A stretch of DNA of 64,000 nt, taken from assembly GCA_003666485.1 (NCBI GenBank), contig CP032931.1, forward strand, positions 1,364,001 through 1,428,000, in the 5' to 3' direction. The translations under genes were made by a program, and so were the position numbers. This DNA is from Levilactobacillus brevis (lineage in GTDB: Bacteria; Bacillota; Bacilli; Lactobacillales; Lactobacillaceae). This document shows, one piece after another, positions 26,781-34,006 of this stretch (its first letter is position 1; each line of letters begins with the position of its first letter). The notes beneath the pieces are model-generated. The model searched no databases, had not been told where the DNA came from, and was given only the letters and a program-made list of their open reading frames with translations.

Positions 26781-28335
26781 GGAAGTTTGTCAAATGGTGT
26801 TGAAGGATAGTTTCTATCCTTTGGAGATCTCCTCGTGTGGGAGATCTTTTTTGTTGTTTTATTAGTTGCGGCGTTTAATCTGGTGTGTTGTCTGAATATC
26901 GTACTTGAAGGCATAACAAATAAGCCTACCATCGTGACGTTATTGTGGTAGATAATCTAGGCAATCAGCTGGTAGACGCGTGTGAACATATTGGCCTGAT
27001 TGGATAAGCCATAACAAGCACGTTTGAGCTCCTTGATCTTACGGTTGATGCCCAGTCTATCGGTCCGTTAGAGTAGGACGATTTGGCGGCGTTAATTACT
27101 CCATTAAGATTCTTTCGTAGGGTATGCATGGCCGTATCTAGGTGCGTGCCGTTAGGCTGATAGTTAGTGATGATATTCTTGAGTTCATCAGCGTGACGCC
27201 CCATCAAAGCATCGTGGAGATCGATGTAGGTTTCATAAGCTGTTTTGAAGGCCGGAAACGCATCGGTTCCAATATCAATAGCGTTCTGTTCGGTCAAGTA
27301 CTCATTCAGGCCGAAGAGGTAGCGGCTCTTTTGTGCGTCAGGGTTGGCCTTGTGGAATAGGCGCCATAGTGATTTCAGTACTTTATATTCCCGCGAATGC
27401 TTGTCGAGTTGCTTTAAACATTGAGTGCGAATGGTATCCATCGTCCGGCCCATTAATTGAATAATGTGGAACCGATCAATAATGAGTTCGGCGTTAGGGA
27501 ATAGTTCGTGCACGAATGCCTGATAGGAGGCGTTCATGTCCATGATGACGCGTTGAACCGCGGTCCGTTCTGCGGTGCTGTACTGACTAAGAAAGAACTG
27601 TTTGATGGTTCTATTAAGGCGGTCGCTAAGTACTTTAACTGATTTGTGAGTGTCGGCGTCAATGCAAATAAACGACATGGAGCCGTGCGTGGAACGGAAT
27701 TCATCAAAGCATAGATTAATCGGTAACCGGCGGCTCGCGTGTGGATGAATATTAGCCGTCAAAATACGCTGAACTGAGTTTGTCGAAATACCGGTGAGAC
27801 TGGCGATAGTCTTAGCCGGGAGTGATTTACTGGCTAGCTTCAGCACATGAGTCGCTAGTCCGTGACCGATGGCGTGGTTGGTTGATACCACTGGAGTGGT
27901 GGCCGTACAAGTGCTATGGCAGTTACTACAACGCCAGCGTTGCTTGTTTAGCTCTAGAATTACGGGCCGGTCCATGGGTCCTGCAATGTGGACATGAGTG
28001 AGCTTGTGTCCGTTAGGGTGCAACGTATTGTATCCACAGCTGGGACAGCGCCTGAGTGTGTAGGTAAGCTCTGCCTGGATGACCAAATACTTTTTGCGAC
28101 CCGAGCCCCGACCATGAAATTCCTCACGAGTACCGAACACCTGAATGTTTGTGTCTGTAATTCCCAGTAATTTAAGTGTATTATCCAGTTGAGACATCTA
28201 TTCCTACCCCGCTTATCTTGAGTTTCGTCGCTTAAAGCATAGCACTAGGGAGGCTTAGATGCCTTTTTTTGTTATCAAAAAGGGCCTAGTACTTTTGGAA
28301 TGGAAATACTTTCCAACACCAAAAATTCTAGACCC
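26781..28335 (-). mobile_element. ISL3-family insertion sequence
   Basis: A 1,555-base element with imperfect terminal repeats that align without gaps, sharing GG at the tip, TGGTGTTG at positions 15-22 and scattered matches inward. Each end carries a small internal hairpin (GGATAG/CTATCC left, GGAAA/TTTCC right). A terminator-like hairpin (AGATCTC to GAGATCT, then T run) is at about 26823-26852. It is flanked by an 8-base duplication and sits inside the sulfoquinovosidase gene, in opposite orientation. Confidence 0.9.
26957..28197 (-). pseudogene. ISL3-family transposase with C-terminal frameshift
   Basis: The frame encodes 410 residues, with an N-terminal zinc-binding region ([13 protein letters not shown] and CSNCHSTC), a helix-turn-helix ([19 protein letters not shown]) and the DDE core ([27 protein letters not shown]). 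At SNGPI it runs out of frame. In the next frame the normal family end ([19 protein letters not shown], then TRVYQLIA) continues to a stop at 26957. The one-base change removes the family's EG(I)N motif that holds the catalytic Glu, so this copy is probably inactive unless helped in trans. Confidence 0.8.
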
Positions 28336-28343
28336 CCGGTTCT
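28336..28343. repeat. Target-site duplication, right copy
   Basis: CCGGTTCT, duplicate of 26773-26780. Confidence 0.9.
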
Positions 28344-29992
28344 ACGGTGGGGGCGAGCAAATGAGCTACCTCAACTTGGCCGGGCGGAAATTCCCTATCT
28401 GGACCTCCGAACCGGGGGTTGGCCGCAACAAACAAACGGCCATTACGCAGGCGGCGGACCGCAACAACGGTGGGGGTGGGGACTATTACACCTCGAACTT
28501 CCCGCAGGCAACGTATCTGACGAGTCGCCATCAGCTGGTACATTTGGACACGACGGCTTACGCGGTACTGGACTTCACGGATCAGCGCTACACCGAGCTC
28601 AGTGCCTGGGCGATTCCGACCGCCGTTTGGCTGGCCTCAGCCCCGACAATGACCGGGCTGGTGCGGCTGACCAAAGACTGGTTCGGTACCCAACCAGTCT
28701 TGCCAGAATGGCTGGGTGACGGTATCGTGCTGGGCCTACAGGGCGGTACCGAAGTGGTTCGGCAACGTGTCGCGGCTGCCCAGCGCGCCGGCATCAACGT
28801 GGCCGGTGTCTGGCTCCAGGACTGGGAAGGCCCGTTGATCACGAGCTTTGGCAAACGCCTCCACTGGGATTGGCACTGGGACCAGGACTTTTATCCCGGC
28901 TTGGACCAATTGATCAAGGAGTGGCGGCAACAGGGGATTCGTTTCCTGGGCTACATCAATCCTTACGTGGTCGATGACGGACCGCTCTTTGCGACGGCAC
29001 GGGATGCCGGTTACCTGGCTACTCAGGCCGATGGTAGCGTCTATCTGGTCGACTTTGGCGAATTCAATTGTGGGGTCGTGGACCTCTTGAATCCCGCAGC
29101 CTACAGCTGGTATCAAGGCATCGTCGAAGAGCGGTTGATCGACTTTGACATGAGTGGGTGGATGGCTGATTTCGGTGAGTACTTGCCGACGGACGTCCAG
29201 CTCTACGGCAAGGCCGACCCCATGCTGGCGCACAACCAATGGCCCGTGCTTTGGGCTAAGCTCAACCGGGATGCCCTCGAGCATACGGGCAAATTGGGCG
29301 AGGTCGTGCCGTTCTTCCGCGCTGGTGGCGCTGGCAGCCAGGGGTACGCACCCCTGTTGTGGGCCGGTGACCAAAGCGTCGACTGGACGCCAGACGATGG
29401 CTTGCCATCCGCGCTGACGGGCATGCTGACGGCGGGCTTGACCGGTAGCGGGTTGAATCACCCGGATATCGGGGGTTACACCAGCCTGTTTGGCAACGAC
29501 CGGACCAAGGAACTGTGGTTGCGGTGGCTAGAACTCGGTGCTTTTACCCCAGTCATGCGCACGCATGAGGGGAATCGGCCGAGTGAAAATTTCCAGTACT
29601 ATGACGACACGGCGACGATGCGCCAGGTCGCTTGGCTGACGCGCGTGCACCAACAATTGGCGCCGTACTTGCGTGCAGTCATGCAGGAAAATACCGCGAC
29701 TGGGCTTCCCGTGATGCGGCCGCTGGTCTTGAGCGATGAAGAAGACGCCCAGACCTGGGAGAACCAGACCAGTTACACGCTGGGCAGTGACCTGTTGGTG
29801 GCACCAGTCTTAGCGCCGAACCAAACGACCCGCGAGCTCTATCTGCCCGGCGGCGAGTGGCTCCATCTGTGGAGCGGTGAGCGCTTCGACGGCCAGCAAA
29901 CGGTCACGGTTGCCGCACCAGTGGGGATGCCACCGGTGTTCTACCGCGCCGACAGCGCCTTTGCGGATCTCTTTGCCGGGTTTCAGGCGTGA
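28344..29992 (+). pseudogene. yihQ: Sulfoquinovosidase (GH31, YihQ type), 3' fragment
   Basis: C-terminal 549 codons, holding the whole catalytic barrel. Numbered in the rejoined protein, the residues that mark sulfoquinovosidases over ordinary alpha-glucosidases are all kept, each offset by five from E. coli YihQ as I recall it: Arg306 and Trp309 (in SFGKRLHW, sulfonate binding; 301 and 304), nucleophile Asp410 (MADFGEYLP; 405), acid/base Asp477 (AGDQSVDW; 472) and Tyr513 (DIGGYT; 508). An open frame starts inside the IS at 28259, but its first residues are IS sequence and the N-terminal domain is missing, so activity is unlikely. It would release sulfoquinovose from plant sulfolipid-derived glycosides. 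Confidence 0.9.
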
Positions 29993-30049
29993 GTAATTGC
30001 CTGTGTCCTGTGGCCGTTGATAAACTGCCAGTTAAAAATTGAGAGATTA

Positions 30050-30088
30050 AAAAAGTACCTTCCCGGTTGTTCTGGGGAAGGTACTTTT
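30050..30088 (+). terminator. Terminator of sulfoquinovose operon
   Basis: AAAAGTACCTTCCC pairs with GGGAAGGTACTTTT and is flanked by A and T runs, so it may work in both directions. Confidence 0.85.
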
Positions 30089-30162
30089 GTGCGTGGGGTC
30101 GGCTAGCGCTGGTATTCGCCGCGTTGATGATTTTAATCGATTGCCATCATAATAGAAAGTAA
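30088..30162 (+). pseudogene. Remnant of small hydrophobic (Fst/holin-like) toxin
   Basis: An open frame without a start ends in LALVFAALMILIDCHHNRK, which looks like the C-terminal half of the small membrane toxins of type I toxin-antitoxin loci in lactobacilli (hydrophobic helix, then charged tail). The N-terminal half is missing; the operon terminator lies immediately upstream. The following convergent RNA structure supports the reading. Short and uncertain. Confidence 0.35.
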
Positions 30163-30163
30163 T

Positions 30164-30280
30164 TAAAAAAGCCGCCCCTCACAACTTTGATAGTCGGGCG
30201 ACTCCCATTTGTCGTAACTGTCTCCGCTCATAAAGCGGTTTGCAAGGCCGGTGTTCTAGCGCCGGCTTTTGCTATGCTTA
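30164..30280 (-). ncRNA. Putative antitoxin RNA of a type I toxin locus
   Basis: Minus-strand promoter with an extended -10 (TGCTATATT; -10 at 30280-30285). The transcript would start near 30273, contain a stable GCCGGCGCTAGAACACCGGC hairpin and a CCGCTTTATGAGCGG hairpin, and end at CGCCC...GGGCG followed by six T (30164-30200). Read on the plus strand, the first hairpin plus TTTT serves as terminator for the toxin message. Paired convergent terminators of this kind are the usual layout of Fst/par-like loci. Confidence 0.4.
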
Positions 30281-30429
30281 ATATAGCACATTCTTGGCGG
30301 GAGACTAAACAGAAGGCTTAACAAAAATAATTATAGGCGACAGTACCTATGATTCTAAAAGTTTCGTAAAAAAAAGTTCTGGAGGGGTTACAAATCACCA
30401 GAAAGTTTCGTTAGTAATAGTGAGTCCTC

Positions 30430-30465
30430 AAAAAAACGAGACCAGGGACGCGCCCCAATCTCGTT
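30430..30465 (-). terminator. Terminator of histidine phosphatase gene
   Basis: On the minus strand ACGAGATTGGGG pairs with TCCCTGGTCTCGT with a small interruption and is followed by seven T. The stretch 30290-30430 contains two AAGTTTCGT repeats and no gene. Confidence 0.8.
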
Positions 30466-30481
30466 GCCAGCAATGGCTAGG

Positions 30482-31138
30482 CTATTTCACTTTACCCGTC
30501 GTGTTGTTGTAATCATTAACTTTGTATTTACCATCGGTCACGGTGATCTTCGTGATACTGCCGTTGTCGACCGGTACGGAAACGTCGATGTCCGAGTACT
30601 TGGACACGATGCTGCGGATGGTCGTACTGTGGGTCGCAATCAACAGGCGGTCGCCGTCACTGGCTGCCACGATTGCGCGGTCCAAACCGGGTTGAACGCG
30701 CGCCCAGAAAGCGTCATTGTCTTCCGCGTCGCCAAATGGATCTTGGGCGTGGAACATGTCCTTGGTCTTTTCAATCGTCAATTTGGCAATCATGGCGTTG
30801 AAAGAGTCCAGGCCCACCGGTGTGCCCAGCGTGTGCCAGGTGAAGCCAGTGTCGAGTCCTTCGAAGTAACCAAAGTTTTCTTCGCGGAAGGCGGGTTCCG
30901 TGGTCAGTGATACGGGGGCTTGGTTGGCGGCTAAGATGTTCTTGGCCGTGTTTTGGGTCCGCGTAGTATCACTGGCGTAGGCGGCCGCAAATTTCACGTG
31001 CGCTAACCGCTCGCCGGCACGCTTGGCATCGGCGATTCCCTTCGCGGTCAGTGGGGAGTCGGACCAGCCTTGGATCCGGTGGTACTTGTTCAAATACGTT
31101 TGGCCGTGACGCACCAAATAAAGTTCAACTGTTGCCAT
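30482..31138 (-). CDS. Histidine phosphatase family protein
   Basis: A 218-residue phosphatase or mutase of the phosphoglycerate-mutase-like superfamily. The catalytic RHG motif is at the N-terminus (LYLVRHGQTYLNKYHRIQGW) and the second catalytic His is in LLIATHSTTIRSI. The SDSPLTAKG and ASDTTRTQNTA blocks are standard. The enzyme transfers phosphate through a phospho-His; the substrate is unknown. The start is ATG at 31138 after GGAGAG, with a GTG three bases before as alternative. Single gene. Confidence 0.85.
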   Translation of the reverse strand: MATVELYLVRHGQTYLNKYHRIQGWSDSPLTAKGIADAKRAGERLAHVKFAAAYASDTTRTQNTAKNILAANQAPVSLTTEPAFREENFGYFEGLDTGFTWHTLGTPVGLDSFNAMIAKLTIEKTKDMFHAQDPFGDAEDNDAFWARVQPGLDRAIVAASDGDRLLIATHSTTIRSIVSKYSDIDVSVPVDNGSITKITVTDGKYKVNDYNNTTGKVK

Positions 31139-31171
31139 CACTCAATCTCTCCTTTGCTTAAAACCAAAATA

Positions 31172-31243
31172 CGCGGGTCTGGGACAAAATTTTCGGACCC
31201 TTTGTGTCTCCGGATATCTGGTGTTGAAACCTGGGACAAAAGG
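31172..31243 (+). repeat. CTGGGACAAAA repeat pair
   Basis: Two CTGGGACAAAA units at 31179-31189 and 31231-31241; the first sits in GGGTCTGGGACAAAAT. The reverse complement, TTTTGTCCCAGACCC, occurs at 45128-45142 next to a transposase remnant. Short dispersed repeat; the remaining 31244-31389 has only an AT-rich inverted repeat (ATAATCAAA...TTTGATTAT). Confidence 0.5.
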
Positions 31244-31389
31244 CAGCTGGTTCCGCTTAAAACTAATAATCAAACAATCCAAGTTCAGAATTATTTGATT
31301 ATCAGCCTTAATGCTCGCCAGCTAATCGCCTTTTTTCCCACTCTCATAAGGATCTTACCGTTTTAACGGTCTTCACCAGTGTAACAGTT

Positions 31390-33246
31390 CTAATTCAGAA
31401 TGCCTAGTTCGCGCCGAATTTCACGAGCGGTTTCGGGACTACTGGTGAAAATGATGCGGTCATTGAATTTTAAGGTGGTACTGCCGGTTGGCCGGACAAA
31501 ATGGCCTTCGCGGAAAATCTGACTGATGGTGATGTCTTGCACGAACGGCAGGCTGTGAATCTCCTGTTCCGTGTAACGGCGGTTGCGCAGGGCCACTTCG
31601 TAGACGGCCGAGGTCGAGGACGTCAGTAGGCGCAGTGTCGTTGGTGCCTCGATCAGGCTCCGAAGCATGGCAATGTTGACGTTTGGCGTGTTGTAGACCT
31701 CGATGCCCAGGTCGGTCAGCTCGTCTTCACGGGCGTCCAAGACGTTGCGGTCCTCGAAGCGCACGATGACGCGTTTGACCCCATAGGCTTTAGCCGCCTT
31801 GGCCAACTCGTAGTTCTTGGTGGCGTTGAAATGTCCCAAGACCACGATGTCGGCATCGAAGGCGTTTTGATCCTCGACGTAATCGGCATCTAAGGAATCC
31901 AATAGTTTCGCATTGACCTCCGAGTTGTACGTTTTGAAATTAGCCGGTTTGTCGGTGTACATGGTGATATCGTACCAGCTCTTGGCCAACTGTTGGGCGA
32001 CGGGCACCGTGAGCAAGTTGGTGCCGATGAAGTGGACCGTCGATTTCTTCAGGTCCTCGGCTTCGGCGGAATAGCCCGTGTTAAACAGCAGTGGACCCAG
32101 GACACAGGTCAAAATGGCGGCCAGCAGAAAGGCACCGGATTGTTGGCTGGTGACGACCTTCATGGATTTGGCGACCTGCAAGACAGCCAGGACCATGGTG
32201 ATGGTCGCAGCGGAAATGGCGGTGCCGGCAAAGGCGTTGCCCCGTTTGAAACGTAAGCGTAGCACGAAGTAAACGGCCGCCTTGGCCAACAGGTAGGCCA
32301 CGAAGAAGGCGGGAATCAGCAACAGGGTTGCCGGGTCGGCCAGCAGGGTGCGCAGGTTCAACTCGGCGCCGCTCATCATGAAGAAGATGGGGATGAAAAA
32401 GCCGTAGCCGATGCCGTCGAGTCGGACCATGGTGTCCTCGTGCGGTTGCAGCAATTTCATCACGATGCCGGCCACGAAGGCACCCAGAATACCCTCGGCT
32501 CCCACGGATTCGGCGATGACCACCAGGCTGAAGATCAGGAAGAAGGCCAGGCGAATGTCCAGTTGGGTCGTGGACTTGTTGATGCTTTCAAAGAAGGTAA
32601 AGAATGGCTTGAACCGGCGGAATAACACACCGGCCGCCAGGAAGACCAGTAACAGCAGCCATAGGGATTGGCTGTTGTTGCCAAAGATTGATGCGTAGAC
32701 GGTCAGGGAAAACAGCGGCACGATTTCACCCAGAGCAGCAATCAACAAGACGGTCTGGCCAAAGGGTTTGCTTAACAGTTCCTTTTCCTTGAGTGTGGCA
32801 ATCACGATGCCTAACGAAATGGTCATGAAGATGATGGCTGCTAACCACGGATCCTTGAACAGCCCAGTCCATTGGCAAATGAAGCCGAGTAGCAGGGACG
32901 TGACCATGATGGCCACGTAGCTGGTGACCGCCAGAAAGACTGGCGAATACTTCGGCGCACTACCAGCCACCTTGGCGGCCAGGGGCGTCTGCGGTTTCTT
33001 ACGCCGGTTGAACAGACTAAAGTCGATCTCCATCCCACTCAAGAACAGCAGGAAGATCACGCCGGTGTTCGACAGTAAGGACAGCGTCGAATTGGCGTGA
33101 ACAACGTTGAGCACACTGGGCCCTAACAGGATACCCACGAGAATCTCCACCACGGCGGTCGGCAGGACGGTCAGCTTGAATTTGGCCATCACTAACGGCG
33201 TCACCAGGGCGGCAGTTAAAATAATTAATAAGGAAAATTGATCCAT
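31390..33246 (-). CDS. CPA2-family cation:proton antiporter with TrkA domain
   Basis: A 618-residue membrane protein. The N-terminal part (to about 390) has some twelve helices with LPTAVVEILVGILLGPSVL and the TGVIFLLFLSGMEID motif of KefB/NapA-type exchangers. The C-terminal part has a TrkA-N-like nucleotide-binding domain (VHFIGTNLLTVPVAQQL) and a TrkA-C domain (from about 540). It probably exchanges K+ or Na+ for protons under ligand control. I chose the ATG at 33246 after GGGGGTG; the in-frame codons upstream to 33276 lack a site. Single gene. Confidence 0.85.
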   Translation of the reverse strand: MDQFSLLIILTAALVTPLVMAKFKLTVLPTAVVEILVGILLGPSVLNVVHANSTLSLLSNTGVIFLLFLSGMEIDFSLFNRRKKPQTPLAAKVAGSAPKYSPVFLAVTSYVAIMVTSLLLGFICQWTGLFKDPWLAAIIFMTISLGIVIATLKEKELLSKPFGQTVLLIAALGEIVPLFSLTVYASIFGNNSQSLWLLLLVFLAAGVLFRRFKPFFTFFESINKSTTQLDIRLAFFLIFSLVVIAESVGAEGILGAFVAGIVMKLLQPHEDTMVRLDGIGYGFFIPIFFMMSGAELNLRTLLADPATLLLIPAFFVAYLLAKAAVYFVLRLRFKRGNAFAGTAISAATITMVLAVLQVAKSMKVVTSQQSGAFLLAAILTCVLGPLLFNTGYSAEAEDLKKSTVHFIGTNLLTVPVAQQLAKSWYDITMYTDKPANFKTYNSEVNAKLLDSLDADYVEDQNAFDADIVVLGHFNATKNYELAKAAKAYGVKRVIVRFEDRNVLDAREDELTDLGIEVYNTPNVNIAMLRSLIEAPTTLRLLTSSTSAVYEVALRNRRYTEQEIHSLPFVQDITISQIFREGHFVRPTGSTTLKFNDRIIFTSSPETAREIRRELGILN

Positions 33247-33428
33247 AGAATCACCCCCGCAAAAAGTCCCCTCCATTATAGCAAAGATGCTGGTAAATAA
33301 GTGATTTGACGACGGGCACTTTACTTTATTTATAGGCTGAATGAGTGTAGAATAGTAAGTCGAATTATTGTGCTAAAACCTGTTACCGCCACCATTGATT
33401 GCACATTGTAATTGGCAACGTAGTCAGT

Positions 33429-33626
33429 ACTGGGCGCCTTGCCGTTCGCTAGATATGAGTCGGAACGCTGTGGGCGGACGGGCCGAGCCAAAGTGCGGTC
33501 TCGACCCTCAGCTTGGAGCCGGTAAATCGCGTCTCCAAGCTGCCAGTTTCCTAACCAGCAAAGACCGCTACTTAGGAAACTCCCACGGCTGAACTCATAC
33601 CTAGCGAACTATCGGCTCCGGTAGTG
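33429..33626 (+). repeat. Family 1 structured repeat, copy 10
   Basis: Full-length + copy. Arms GTTCGCTAGATATGAGT and ACTCATACCTAGCGAAC pair with one mismatch. Conserved-loop hairpin GCCGAGCCAAAGTGCGGTCT. About 60 bases on, a reversed family 2 element begins. Confidence 0.85.
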
Positions 33627-33687
33627 ATCACCACCAACGCTGGCGTGAATTGTGAGAGTTGGCTACTGTGTTGTGGTGAGCCACAAT

Positions 33688-33875
33688 CGTGCCGGAGGAG
33701 GCCAGGAGTGTAGCCAGCTGTGTCGACGGTGTTGGCTGGTGTTTTTTACCAGCCTACAGCGTGGGGCGACTTCGAAGACTCGCGGGTTTGGCGAGGCTTT
33801 GAAGCGAACCGGAAGCCCGTTTCTCAGGCTGAAGGTGTCCCCCATAGCAGGCGGAACCCCTGGCAGCCGTAGGCG
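33688..33875 (-). repeat. Family 2 structured repeat, copy 3
   Basis: Reverse copy. Read on the minus strand: TGCCAGGGGTTCCGCCTGCT, ATGGGGGACACC, AGCCTGAGAAACGGGCTTCC, then two hairpins and GTCGACACAGCTGGC. The arms pair except for one A/C position. Confidence 0.8.
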
Positions 33876-33885
33876 ACTGGCTCGC

Positions 33886-33906
33886 GCGAACGGCAAGGCG
33901 GCCAGC
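33886..33906 (-). repeat. Solo family 1 end next to family 2 copy
   Basis: GCGAACGGCAAGGCGGCCAGC matches the outer end of family 1, but no family 1 body is attached; family 2 copy 3 lies just before it. The same pairing of a solo family 1 end with a family 2 body occurs at 3514-3777. Confidence 0.45.
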
Positions 33907-34006
33907 ACGGACAGTGTAACCAACCGTGACAGAACGGTGAAAGGTTAGCACAAGACTGATAATTCGCAGCAGGGTAGTTTGCCCAGTTATTTGAGGAGGG
34001 ATTGGC

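Noticed and set aside
28259..28343. N-terminus MPFFVIKKG... of the downstream GH31 frame as a true protein start
   Set aside because: These codons come from the end of the IS; the real N-terminal domain lies upstream of the IS.
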